From assembly GCF_001644015.1 (NCBI RefSeq), contig NZ_LUUI01000117.1:1-64000 (forward strand): a DNA stretch of 64,000 bases. Reading direction: 5' to 3'. The position numbers and the translations under genes are program-made. Shown in pieces: positions 1-8,117 of the stretch (position 1 is its first letter; every line of letters begins with the position of its first letter). Below the pieces are notes generated by a model. That model did not search any database, had not been told where the DNA came from, and worked only from the letters and a program-made list of their open reading frames with translations. The DNA is from Methylomonas lenta (GTDB lineage: Bacteria; Pseudomonadota; Gammaproteobacteria; Methylococcales; Methylomonadaceae).

Positions 1-67
1 ACTTAATGGCAGTGATGCGAAGCTTAGGAACGATGCGCTTGGATTTCGGGATGTTATTTCCAACCAT
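1..67 (-). CDS. possible N-terminus of a gene cut by the left window edge
   Basis: An open frame starts at an ATG (65-67) and runs leftward off the window for 22 codons. The peptide is basic, beginning MVGNNIPKSKRIVPKLRI. An AGGA lies only a few bases before the ATG, which is closer than ideal. I do not recognise it, and 22 codons cannot separate a gene start from chance. Confidence 0.2.
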   Translation of the reverse strand, partial: MVGNNIPKSKRIVPKLRITAIK

Positions 68-574
68 ATCCTAAGCATCTGTTGTTAATCAGACCCTTAA
101 ATGCATACTTTTACACAAAAGCAGTAAAGTCTTTATAAATAAATGATGTTTCCGGTAGCAACAATGTTGATTCCATTGGATTTTTCTGACTCATGTATCA
201 GTGTTGCGAGCTAAACGCATGCCTGAAACAGAGTTTATGCAATGGCATTTAGTCTGCTGTAAGTAAGCATGCCAACTAAGGAGCAACTATTTGTGCTTGA
301 TGCGAACAGAGACAATCAGATGGCTTAAACCATTCAGATTCAACCTATCATCACGCAGTAGATAGAAACACTTCACGAAATCTATTTTGCCGATCAGAAT
401 CGACAGCATTGTTCTAACGAATCTACTCTGCTACAGACTTCAGCCTTCCAAAATAAACATCCCAAAGACGTTTTACAAATTTGAGGTTGACATAAAATTA
501 AGGCGTCAAAGTAAGCCACCACCTAGTTTTACCAATCAATACGCTGGCTTTCCCACCAACCAATCCAAAGTCAT
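68..574. other. non-coding interval
   Basis: About 500 bases without a supportable gene. The only long frame (plus strand from 387) overlaps the 3' half of yccF antisense and has low-complexity, non-protein-like composition. I see no terminator or strong promoter. Confidence 0.4.
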
Positions 575-1018
575 CTACCAACCACCTCTTCCGCGATTTG
601 CACTTCGTGTAATAACTGCCGCTTCAGAGCTCACAATAGTCATCCCTATAGGTGCGAGTGCAACTACTGCTAATTTCAAATGCTGAATCCCAAACGGTAT
701 CCCAATAATCGTTACAAAACAGGCCAATGCAGACATGATATGTCCAATCGCTAACCATATGCCGGCAAATACGAACCAGATGACATTACCTATCGTACCC
801 AATAAACCAGTACCGATATCATCTTCTTGATGAAGTTCTTTCCTACTTATGGCTTCCTTTCCGAATGGAAAGAAAGAAAACTGGCCAATCACAAAACAAG
901 CTTTAGCCCATGGAATGCCGACAATGGTTAAAAAGGCAATCAGACCAGCAAGCCACCAAGCTAGTCCCATGACCACCCCACCTAAAATAAACCAAAAAAA
1001 ATTACCAATTGTTCTCAT
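575..1018 (-). CDS. yccF: YccF domain-containing inner-membrane protein
   Basis: A 147-residue membrane protein made of two tandem YccF (DUF307-type) repeats. Each repeat opens with an IGN-x-x-WF motif (residues about 4 and 76) and ends in a T-I-V/I-GIP motif (about 31 and 104), joined by a short polar linker containing HQEDD. Four hydrophobic stretches predict an integral inner-membrane protein. The family is widespread and its biochemical role is unknown. The C-terminal tail after residue 130 is not hydrophobic. The gene stands alone, and the start has only a weak ribosome-binding site. Confidence 0.85.
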   Translation of the reverse strand: MRTIGNFFWFILGGVVMGLAWWLAGLIAFLTIVGIPWAKACFVIGQFSFFPFGKEAISRKELHQEDDIGTGLLGTIGNVIWFVFAGIWLAIGHIMSALACFVTIIGIPFGIQHLKLAVVALAPIGMTIVSSEAAVITRSANRGRGGW

Positions 1019-1109
1019 ACTGAAATTCGTTATTGAGTCTAGAATTCATTTTATAGAGTTTTCTAACCAAACGCATGCCTTATATCCAACATGGTTTACG
1101 CCTATGATG

Positions 1110-1132
1110 TTATCCCCAATTCTTGTGGATAA
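1110..1132. promoter_or_regulatory. inverted pair of DnaA-box-like 9-mers
   Basis: TTATCCCCA at 1110-1118 (8 of 9 matches to the TTATCCACA consensus) faces a perfect reverse-complement box TGTGGATAA at 1124-1132, five bases apart. The pair lies between yccF and a transposase scar, far from any visible replication gene. Two boxes are too few to call an origin. Confidence 0.35.
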
Positions 1133-1229
1133 GTTTGTGACAAAACAGTGACAACTAGCTATAAGTTACTGTCACACATCAGAAAAACTTAACTTGTCTA
1201 AAAACTGGCCAACACAAAATATAACCACG

Positions 1230-1440
1230 TCAAATAAACCGGAAATACATAGTAGCCGCGCTCGGCCAACCGTTCGGATGGTTGGGATCGATCTCACTCA
1301 ATAGCTTCGAAACAGTGGCAATACCGCCACGACCTAGTTTGGTCGATTTTATGCCTGCATAGCGGTTTATCCTTTTCCGATAGCGTGCTAAACCGTCGCT
1401 GCATTTTGATTTCAACAGCTTGCTCGTAACCGATCACTTG
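1230..1440 (-). pseudogene. ISAzo13-like transposase remnant, frameshifted
   Basis: On the minus strand one frame reads a LSEKD segment (about 1375-1395), then the frame shifts and continues as NRYAGIKSTKLGRGGIATVSKLL. Together these resemble the conserved N-terminus of ISAzo13-type transposases (LSEKDRRxYAAxEAxKLGxGGixyia). The remainder of the roughly 400-residue protein is missing and the frame ends in unrelated sequence. I infer an old, decayed insertion; no terminal inverted repeats are visible. Confidence 0.5.
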
Positions 1441-1522
1441 TTTCTAATCTTGCGCTGGTTAAAGCGCTTGATTATCGTCGATTCTCTTTGTTAATTCGCG
1501 GCAGTTGTGTTTAGCGACATCC

Positions 1523-2056
1523 TTAACGTTTCTTCCGTTCCACTTCCAGTGCTTCATGACGTAGATCAATATAATTGCTGCCAACCAGTTTCCAAAACAT
1601 GGCCGCTGACTCCGGGTCGCTGCTTAAAAGCTTGACGGCTATTGCTCCATTGTCGCTGATGTCGGTGATTTCTGCTTCCACATCGACGCTGTCTTTGTTT
1701 TTAACTATACGTTTATCAGCTTCAAAGCGCATGGTCACCGTTTCCCCTTTACGAAATACCATGGGGCTTTTCAGGCCGCCAAAAAACGCCAGTTTATACT
1801 CAGGTACGGACAGATAGGGAATGACGAATTCTGCATGCCAGCGAAAAGGTGGGCAGTTAATCGGGCCGCTTTTTTTCGGAAAATGGATGGTGTACCCATC
1901 GTCAACTTGAGTTTTGACGTTGCCTTTAGTGTAAATCTGATGGCAGTTGGTTAATACCGTATCGCCGGGTTCGAATTGATACTTGCCGGCTGCTTGAGCG
2001 GATGCGTTAATTAGGCAGAAAATACTCAGAACAAAAAACAAATAAGTCAGTCTCAT
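1523..2056 (-). CDS. secreted hypothetical protein
   Basis: A 177-residue protein with a clear signal peptide (basic MRL start, hydrophobic stretch of residues 4-19, likely cleavage after the AQA at about 21-23). The mature part has paired cysteines near residues 38 and 68 and mixed beta-type composition, ending in a charged EVERKKR tail. The start is preceded by an AGGTG-type ribosome-binding site (AATAAAGAGGTGTGCC). I do not recognise the family. It is probably periplasmic and monocistronic, facing a run of other minus-strand genes. Confidence 0.7.
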   Translation of the reverse strand: MRLTYLFFVLSIFCLINASAQAAGKYQFEPGDTVLTNCHQIYTKGNVKTQVDDGYTIHFPKKSGPINCPPFRWHAEFVIPYLSVPEYKLAFFGGLKSPMVFRKGETVTMRFEADKRIVKNKDSVDVEAEITDISDNGAIAVKLLSSDPESAAMFWKLVGSNYIDLRHEALEVERKKR

Positions 2057-2262
2057 GGCACACCTCTTTATTGTAGTTATGACATCGGAGTCTGGACGGG
2101 CCGCTGGCTATTGTCAAGACTGACGCATGTCTGCAGTCAATTTAAATAGTTTGGGGGTAGGAGGATTCCAGCTTCAATGATTTTATGCGTTGATGATGCA
2201 TATCTCGACTAGTCACAAAGCCCCATTTTTGTTGGTAATTTGACAGTCGATCTCCTGTTTTA

Positions 2263-3771
2263 TCATGAAAAGCTGAATTTAAACCGGGCGAAAAAGTTAT
2301 TGCTCTCAATGCAGGCGATCAAATGCAGCGACTTGCCTATCGTCAGAGGAATTTTGCTATCGATGACGTATTTGCCAGCGGCTAAAAAAACCTGCGGGTT
2401 GTCGCTGTTTTCGCCTACTAAGAGGGCGTTTGTATCGATGGAGCTGTTAACAATACTATAGATATTACAGCTGCCGGAGAGATGTTCCAGCAAAAAATGA
2501 TTGGCATTCGAGAGCTCGCTGAAACTTTGTTGACGAATGATGGCTAAAGATACCGGGTGCTGTTCCTTGTAAAGCAGAACAATATCACCAGTCCAACATT
2601 CCAGGCCACGGCTTTCGGCAATTAAGTAAGATTTATTGGGAGTTTTTAGCAAATTAACCCCTTTACCCAGATTTTGTTGCTTGGTGAATGGTCTGCGGTC
2701 AGCATCAAAAACATTGCGTTGATGTTCCAAGGGGACCAATGATAAGTTGAAATCATGGTTTGAGGTTTCTGGTAGCTGGGAACTCAACTGACTAATTTTT
2801 GATAACTTGTTTTGCTCTTGTAGATAGGCGCAGATACTATTAAAGCCTGCAATCAGCTTTGAGCTAGACGGTAAACCCGGGATGATCGAGCCAAAGACTT
2901 GACGATAACCACTTAACATCAATGCCAGTTTGTTTTGTGTGCTGGGACTAAGCTGGGTGGAAATTGTCCCCAGCTGTAATTCATGGCTGATACGTGTAGT
3001 GTTTAGTGCCATGAAGTTCTCGGGTAAAGATCGATAGTTTTTCTTGGCTGGACAGGGCGGTATATCGCTTTTTAGGTCCCAGTAAAAGCCGAAGTCATGT
3101 GTGTCGCGATTGACAGAAATTTCCAATAAATGGGCGGAATCGTTAGCGAGCTGAAAAAAATGGCTGATTTCATCAGTTTTAAACAGCGTGGGCGCCAAAA
3201 TAGTGAATAATAAATTGCGTTTGAGGACTGATTCTATGGTTAATTGGGCTTTGAACTCAGCTAATTTTGTGGTTTGCGGCTGAGCCAAACAGTCGTTTTC
3301 TACTGCAAGTTTGTAAAGGCTGGCGGATTTCTTCCATAAGCTGGTAGAAGGCATTTCATAAAACAGGTTGTAGCAGCGCAAACTATAACCCATCAATTGA
3401 AAGGCGTAATAAATGCAAGTCTGTAATACACCGGCTGCAAGCCCTTTACTTTCAACCAACTGACAAAACAACAAAGCTAATTGTCTTGGCAGTTGCATTG
3501 ACAATTTAGCGAGTTTGAAAACCTTATCCGAATGCTGCGTGTCGCTGGATAGTATTGAGGAAAGGCTGGTGGAAAAATGTAAAGTCAACGGTGTTAAATT
3601 GATCAAAACCGGAAAAAGTTCGCTCGCTGGGTATTTTTGTTCTTTTAACTGCTTCAAGGCCTGACCCAATTGATGCGCTGCCTGTGTGTTTGGCAGGGAG
3701 CTTAAACTCTGTAGCCAATCATTCAGAGCATCGGTGGTCATTTCAAAAGGTAAGTTGTTGTCGGTTGCCAT
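2263..3771 (-). CDS. hypothetical protein with possible C-terminal PilZ-like barrel
   Basis: A 502-residue soluble protein. The N-terminal ~250 residues are leucine-rich helices opening with ALNDWLQSLSSLPNTQAAHQLGQAL. Residues about 365-435 read as a poor PilZ-like pattern: an arginine-containing segment (HQRNVF..DRR), then an ES-R-GLE-C segment, then GDIVLLY and a later SLAIIRQQ strand, like the GD-V-x-L and VVRW strands of PilZ barrels. The arrangement resembles a gammaproteobacterial family with an N-terminal helical domain and a degenerate C-terminal c-di-GMP-type barrel. Without an alignment this is tentative. It lies 90 bases downstream of the nucleotidase gene and may share its transcript. 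Confidence 0.6.
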   Translation of the reverse strand: MATDNNLPFEMTTDALNDWLQSLSSLPNTQAAHQLGQALKQLKEQKYPASELFPVLINLTPLTLHFSTSLSSILSSDTQHSDKVFKLAKLSMQLPRQLALLFCQLVESKGLAAGVLQTCIYYAFQLMGYSLRCYNLFYEMPSTSLWKKSASLYKLAVENDCLAQPQTTKLAEFKAQLTIESVLKRNLLFTILAPTLFKTDEISHFFQLANDSAHLLEISVNRDTHDFGFYWDLKSDIPPCPAKKNYRSLPENFMALNTTRISHELQLGTISTQLSPSTQNKLALMLSGYRQVFGSIIPGLPSSSKLIAGFNSICAYLQEQNKLSKISQLSSQLPETSNHDFNLSLVPLEHQRNVFDADRRPFTKQQNLGKGVNLLKTPNKSYLIAESRGLECWTGDIVLLYKEQHPVSLAIIRQQSFSELSNANHFLLEHLSGSCNIYSIVNSSIDTNALLVGENSDNPQVFLAAGKYVIDSKIPLTIGKSLHLIACIESNNFFARFKFSFS

Positions 3772-3861
3772 CGGATTTTGTATTTGTTTGGTATTTCCCT
3801 ACGAGTTTAGCCGAAATTGGCTCGGTATTGAAAAATTAGGCTACAGCCCAGTGATCGCTTG

Positions 3862-4785
3862 TTAATCATTGGCAATCCCAAATGGAATATGCACCATCGG
3901 GATGTCACCGGCTTCAGATGCCAGATGACTTTTTTGGTCATCGAAATAGATATGTGGCCGCAATATCGACAGGATGCGCTCTTTTTGCATGCCGCCCAAG
4001 AAAAATGTTTCATTGGCGCTGACCCCCCAATGTTCAAGCGTTGTGATGACGCGTTCATGTGAAGGCGCGCTACGAGCCGTGACAATGGCTGTCCGAATGA
4101 TGCGTTGATAATCCCGGTTTTTCGCTTGCTCTTGGTCTTCCAGAGCTTGCAAATAGGATAATTTTTTAAACAAGTCGGCCAAAGGACCGGGGTTATGTGG
4201 AATGTGGGAATTGGCAGCTTCGTAGTGACGGAACTCCGGCAAATCAGCGTTTTTGTAGATGGTTTCGGATTCGTCATCGGCAATAACCCCATCAAAATCA
4301 AATGCAATCACTAGTTCTTCGTTAGCAGATTGATCAACGACTTTGCTCGGCAAAACAGTGCCGGCCGGATAGCCTGAGGCGATGGCTTTTTTAACATCAT
4401 CCTCATTAGCTGTCAGAAAAAGTGAGGCATTGAATGCGGGGATATATTTGTAAGGCGACTTGCCTTCGGTAAATGCCGCCCTGGAAATAGTAAGCCCGTA
4501 ATGGGCGATAGAGCGAAAAACCCGCTGACCGGTTGCCGCCGAATTTCTAGACAGCAAGACGACTTCAACCGGGGATTGGGCCGTAAAATGGCTGTTAATG
4601 TTTAGAAATCGACGAATAAACGGGAAGGCAACGCCTTTTCCGAGTACTTGATTCAGATGTTCGGTTTGAAAGGCCTTGTAGGCTACCGGCCCCTGTTTCA
4701 TGAATACTGCTTGCGATTCAGTAAGATCGAAAAGAGCGCTGGATGAAACCGCAATTACTAGTTTTTGTTCAATGGGATAAGACAT
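3862..4785 (-). CDS. cytosolic 5'-nucleotidase, NT5C1-like
   Basis: A 307-residue protein of the 5'-nucleotidase family related to animal cN-I (PF06189-type). It should dephosphorylate nucleoside 5'-monophosphates in the cytoplasm. The N-terminal block LVIAVSSSALFDL is the family signature in place of the first HAD motif, and an AFDFDGVIADDESE block (about 170-183) carries the nucleophile-type aspartates. Motif TARSAPSHERVITTLEHWG and the late FFLGG and YFDDQ segments supply the remaining HAD loops. It follows the metallopeptidase gene by 16 bases, so it is the third gene of a small minus-strand operon. Confidence 0.8.
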   Translation of the reverse strand: MSYPIEQKLVIAVSSSALFDLTESQAVFMKQGPVAYKAFQTEHLNQVLGKGVAFPFIRRFLNINSHFTAQSPVEVVLLSRNSAATGQRVFRSIAHYGLTISRAAFTEGKSPYKYIPAFNASLFLTANEDDVKKAIASGYPAGTVLPSKVVDQSANEELVIAFDFDGVIADDESETIYKNADLPEFRHYEAANSHIPHNPGPLADLFKKLSYLQALEDQEQAKNRDYQRIIRTAIVTARSAPSHERVITTLEHWGVSANETFFLGGMQKERILSILRPHIYFDDQKSHLASEAGDIPMVHIPFGIAND

Positions 4786-4801
4786 GGTAAGGTCGATTTA
4801 C

Positions 4802-5305
4802 TCAATATAAGGGGCCGACACGATCCAAATAGGTCATGTAAATCCGGGTATCCAATTCCAGCTGATGATAGTTGGGCTCCATGTATACGCATAATTTATA
4901 GAATGCCTTGTTATGCTGCTTTTCCCGCAAATGTGCCAATTCATGTGCAGCGATCATGCTTAAAAATTCAAGCGGTACTGTTTTAAATACCGAGCCGATG
5001 CGAATTTCATTTTTTGCCTTCAGATTACTGCCTTGAACTCTGGATACAAAAGAGTGCAGACCTAAGGCTTGATGGAGTAGGTCGATTTTATCATCGTAGA
5101 CGATTTTGCTAATTGGGCTCGATTGACGCAGATATTGGTTCTTCATGTCCATGATAAAAGCATAGAGCGCTTTATCGGTCTTAACCTGATGGGGTGCTGG
5201 ATATTTTTTTAACAGCATCTCGCCCAATTTTTCATGATCAATCAGCCGTTGAATTTGATCGGTTAGAGTTGCCGGATAACCCGTCAGGTATTTTAATGTG
5301 TGCAT
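4802..5305 (-). CDS. YgjP-like zinc metallopeptidase
   Basis: A 167-residue protein with a zinc-metallopeptidase signature HELAHLREKQHNKAF at about residues 121-135: HExxH followed by a third histidine, the arrangement of the YgjP/DUF45 (WLM-like) family. A preceding strand ending in IRIGSVFKTVPLEFL fits the same fold. There is no signal peptide, so it is cytoplasmic. The start lies one base after the stop of the 66-aa gene and lacks a strong ribosome-binding site, which suggests translational coupling. The substrate is unknown. Confidence 0.75.
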   Translation of the reverse strand: MHTLKYLTGYPATLTDQIQRLIDHEKLGEMLLKKYPAPHQVKTDKALYAFIMDMKNQYLRQSSPISKIVYDDKIDLLHQALGLHSFVSRVQGSNLKAKNEIRIGSVFKTVPLEFLSMIAAHELAHLREKQHNKAFYKLCVYMEPNYHQLELDTRIYMTYLDRVGPLY

Positions 5306-5306
5306 C

Positions 5307-5507
5307 TTACTGATAATGCTGAGTCATCTTGCCAAATGTAATGGCTTGAGGGCAGAGGTTGTGTGGGCGCGCATGATGCCTGTGCATGATGGCCGAACTT
5401 TGCTTGATAGCTTGAACTTGTTCCATTTTACTGCCATTGAATGTGGAGACGACAAAGCTAGGCGCCGGGGTAAAATCCAAAAGTTGTCGCAATGACAATA
5501 AAGTCAT
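5307..5507 (-). CDS. small hypothetical protein, first gene of the metallopeptidase operon
   Basis: A 66-residue ORF with an excellent ribosome-binding site (AGGAGAG, eight bases before the ATG) and only one base between its stop and the next gene's start. Its C-terminal half is rich in histidine (MHRHHARPHNLC). I do not recognise it. The ribosome-binding site and tight coupling argue that it is translated. It could be a small protein or a leader that couples translation of the YgjP-like gene. Confidence 0.5.
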   Translation of the reverse strand: MTLLSLRQLLDFTPAPSFVVSTFNGSKMEQVQAIKQSSAIMHRHHARPHNLCPQAITFGKMTQHYQ

Positions 5508-5553
5508 CAGTGACTCTCCTTAAAGTTGTTGTATTGTTAGCTCTATATCAGCA

Positions 5554-5588
5554 TAGGCAAAGTAATGTTATTTACGTCAGTTTGCCTA
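5554..5588. repeat. inverted repeat upstream of the small-ORF operon
   Basis: TAGGCAAA (5554-5561) and TTTGCCTA (5581-5588) form a perfect 8-bp inverted repeat with a 19-base spacer, extendable to AGC/GCT with one bulged base. No T-run follows on either strand, so it is not an obvious terminator. It could be an operator between the divergent operons. Confidence 0.35.
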
Positions 5589-5767
5589 GCTGTGGATTGC
5601 ATGCTTTTCCATTCAGGTTAGGCTAGATTTAGATTTGTTTTCGCCTCTGATTGTTGTGATTGTCTTGCTATATTGCAGCAGTTAGCAACCGATATTCCGC
5701 GATAAATGGTTGAATATAAATTTTAGCGATACTTTTGTGCAACATCTTTTATCAAATAAGGTGATTT

Positions 5768-5905
5768 ATGAATAATGCGTTTAAAGGATTAAATAATCAC
5801 GGATTACCAAGCGTGATTAATCAGCCCATTTTTTGCATGAACGCACAAGATGCTTTTTTAGCTGACCAAATATTATCCGACAAGAAGCTATCCCGGTTAG
5901 CGTAA
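5768..5905 (+). CDS. 45-codon ORF in frame with, and just upstream of, the MscS-type channel
   Basis: It begins ATG with an AAGGTG ribosome-binding site (TCAAATAAGGTGATTTATG) and runs 45 codons to a TAA at 5903-5905. It is in the same frame as the channel that follows. Its last residues, DKKLSRLA, look like the basic n-region of a signal peptide, and the codons after the stop (IPLLLLLCLLIG) look like its hydrophobic core. So this is either the detached N-terminus of the channel or a coupled leader peptide. Confidence 0.5.
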   Translation: MNNAFKGLNNHGLPSVINQPIFCMNAQDAFLADQILSDKKLSRLA

Positions 5906-5920
5906 ATTCCATTATTACTG

Positions 5921-7543
5921 TTGCTCTGCTTACTGATTGGCGCAATCTGGACAATACCGGTTTCTGCTGAAGAGAATCAAGCGACCGATCTGAGTATTAT
6001 TTCCGCCCAATCCAAACAAGATTTGCCTGAGACATTTCCGCTTGAATTCATGAATCGGCATATCTTTACAATTCGCTCAGATGTCGCGGGTTTTAGTCAA
6101 CAAGAACAAGCCACAAGCATTTTGAACCGCATTAAATTGGCCATGGAAAAAGGCGGTGACGATAAAATATCAACGCATCCTGCACCTAAAGGCGGGCGAT
6201 TTATCGAGCTGAACGGCTTGCGAGTATTCCAAATAAAACCCGACGATACGGATATTATTACAGGTGAATCCGTAGATGAAGTAGCCAAAAATGCTGCGGA
6301 GAATCTGCAGACGGCTGTGCATGATGCCAGAGAGCAAAGCAGCAAACAGTTCATGATTAAAGGCGCCGGATTTGCCCTACTCGCCAGCTTGGTTTTCTAT
6401 CTGGTTTGCCGGATTATTTATTGGGGTGAAAGAAAGCTCATTAGCCGTTTCCAAAAATGGATTCAAGCCTGGGCAGACAAGCTGGCGGTTGCCATTCATC
6501 CTGAGCAAGCCATGAACTCATTAATTTTCCTGGTTAATCTTGCAAAGTGGGCCTTGGTTAGCATGGCAGGTTACCAGTGGGCAACCATTAGCTTGAGTCA
6601 GTTTCCTTATACCAGGCCATGGGGTGAAAAACTGCATAGCTACTTAATTGACACCGTAACTGAAATCTTGTTGGCTATCGTAAATGCCTTGCCTGGCCTG
6701 GTGGTGATTTTCATTATTGTTCTACTCACCCGTTTCGCATCGCAGTTGATAAAAGCATTCTTTGCCAGAATTGAGTCCGGAGAGACTAGCGTACCCTGGA
6801 TGGCTGAAGAGACTGCCAAACCAACCCGTAAAATTTCTCAGGGCTTACTTTGGTTATTTGCTTTTGCTATGGCTTACCCCTATTTGCCGGGTAGTGAAAC
6901 CGAAGCATTTAGGGGCTTGAGTGTATTAGTCGGCATCATGCTTTCTATCGGGGGGTCCGGGCTTGTAGGCCAGGCGGCAAGTGGTTTAATTATGATTTAT
7001 TCTCGCGTATTACGCGAAGATGAATATGTCAAAATAGGCGAAACCGAAGGCGTGGTTACCACAGTTGGCGTTTTTTCAACCAAGATCAGAACAGCTAGCG
7101 GTGAAGAGGTTAACGTGCCCAATTCCATGATAGGTAACGCTATAACGGTGAATTCATCCCGTTTGATCGAGGGTGATGGCTTGGTTGCACACACTTGCGT
7201 AACGATAGGTTATGACACCCCCTGGCGTCAGGTTCATGGCATGCTGCTGCAGGCCGCAAAAAACACCCCCGGTCTCCGCTCTGAACCCAAGCCATTTGAA
7301 GCGCAAACTGCACTGTCTGACTACTATGTTGAATACCGATTGACCGCGCAGGTAGAGCGTCCCGAAATTCGTAGAATCACAATGACAACGCTGCATGCCA
7401 ATATTCAGGATGTGTTTAACGAGTATGGCGTACAGATCATGTCACCGCATTATAAGGGCGATCCTTTAGAAAAAATCTGGGTTCCGAAAGAGCAGTGGTT
7501 TGAAGCGCCTGCGGCAGAGGCCGTGGAAGCTAAATCAATTTAG
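5921..7543 (+). CDS. MscS-family mechanosensitive channel
   Basis: A 540-residue small-conductance-type channel for release of osmotic pressure, located in the inner membrane. A hydrophobic leader ending in VSA precedes a periplasmic domain (about 25-145). Membrane helices follow at about 150-170, 195-215, 245-270 and 310-360. The glycine/alanine-rich pore helix SIGGSGLVGQAASGLIM is at about residues 347-363, followed by the beta domain (GETEGVVTTVGVFSTKIRT, VPNSMI) and the C-terminal alpha/beta domain. The only start in this frame after the TAA at 5903 is a TTG at 5921 with no ribosome-binding site. The channel is therefore either made by coupling or read-through from the upstream ORF, or its N-terminus is damaged. 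Confidence 0.85.
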   Translation: MLCLLIGAIWTIPVSAEENQATDLSIISAQSKQDLPETFPLEFMNRHIFTIRSDVAGFSQQEQATSILNRIKLAMEKGGDDKISTHPAPKGGRFIELNGLRVFQIKPDDTDIITGESVDEVAKNAAENLQTAVHDAREQSSKQFMIKGAGFALLASLVFYLVCRIIYWGERKLISRFQKWIQAWADKLAVAIHPEQAMNSLIFLVNLAKWALVSMAGYQWATISLSQFPYTRPWGEKLHSYLIDTVTEILLAIVNALPGLVVIFIIVLLTRFASQLIKAFFARIESGETSVPWMAEETAKPTRKISQGLLWLFAFAMAYPYLPGSETEAFRGLSVLVGIMLSIGGSGLVGQAASGLIMIYSRVLREDEYVKIGETEGVVTTVGVFSTKIRTASGEEVNVPNSMIGNAITVNSSRLIEGDGLVAHTCVTIGYDTPWRQVHGMLLQAAKNTPGLRSEPKPFEAQTALSDYYVEYRLTAQVERPEIRRITMTTLHANIQDVFNEYGVQIMSPHYKGDPLEKIWVPKEQWFEAPAAEAVEAKSI

Positions 7544-7615
7544 GCCATTTTTAACACTTATTTCACAAAGCCAGACAACCTTGAATTAGCGGCACTCACG
7601 ATCACCAAGCATCCA

Positions 7616-7915
7616 ACACGGCTTGAGTTGCCATTATTTGGGTCAACAATTCCGACCGCCACGTTCTTTGAGCTTTACAAGGTCATTCAATGATCAAATG
7701 TTATCCATTACGGCGATATGCGGGTAGTTGACCAGCCTCTAGAAGCCAAATCAGACTCGATTGTGATAGCAGTAGTAATCGGCTCATCGACAAGAATGAC
7801 GAGGGTGCTTGGTGAATGTCGGATAATCCTGACTATCCCCCTGCAAATCAAAGATGAAATGGAACTGCATGTCTGGGTTGACCTAGCGCGTGTCATTCAT
7901 TTGTTTCAGCCATAA
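7616..7915 (+). pseudogene. umuD: umuD remnant (SOS mutagenesis peptidase subunit)
   Basis: In one plus frame I read ELPLFGSTIPT followed by TFFEL, then a TGA. The same frame then gives YGDMRVVDQPLEAKSDSIVIAVV and ends near PLQIKDEMELHVWVDLARVIH. These match successive blocks of UmuD-type proteins (ELPLFGSTIPAG, GD-L-x-VDRALEAK, DIVIAV, VWGVVTxVIH). The NPDYPP block appears in a shifted frame at about 7829-7846. A deletion removed the region containing the catalytic serine and there is at least one in-frame stop, so it cannot be functional. Confidence 0.7.
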
Positions 7916-8095
7916 TTGTTTGCCATTGCAGACTACAACAATTTTTACGTTTCATGTGAGAGAGTCTCCCAGACACATTTGAATGATAAACCGATAAAAC
8001 TTGAGCGGATAAAACCAACTGATTGCATCATTAGTCCCGTTAGAATTTTAGCGCTTGCTTGGACCAGGATGCCCAAGCAAGCCTTGCAAAAATAG
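7916..8095 (+). pseudogene. umuC: umuC 5' remnant (Y-family polymerase)
   Basis: Directly after the umuD remnant a frame reads FAIADYNNFYVSCERV and then HLNDKPI. These match the conserved N-terminus of UmuC (FALVDCNNFYxSCERVF, LxGKPI) with its catalytic-site YxS. The similarity then breaks down (CIISPVRILALAW) and the frame stops after 59 codons, against more than 400 residues in the family. The polymerase is destroyed. The order umuD then umuC is the normal operon order. Confidence 0.65.
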
Positions 8096-8117
8096 CGTCT
8101 AACTGACTAAATAAAGC

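Noticed and set aside
387..686. 99-codon plus-strand ORF
   Set aside because: It overlaps the conserved yccF gene antisense and has no ribosome-binding site or protein-like pattern.
7708..7896. Minus-strand 62-codon ORF
   Set aside because: It is antisense to the umuD remnant, whose blocks are recognisable on the plus strand.
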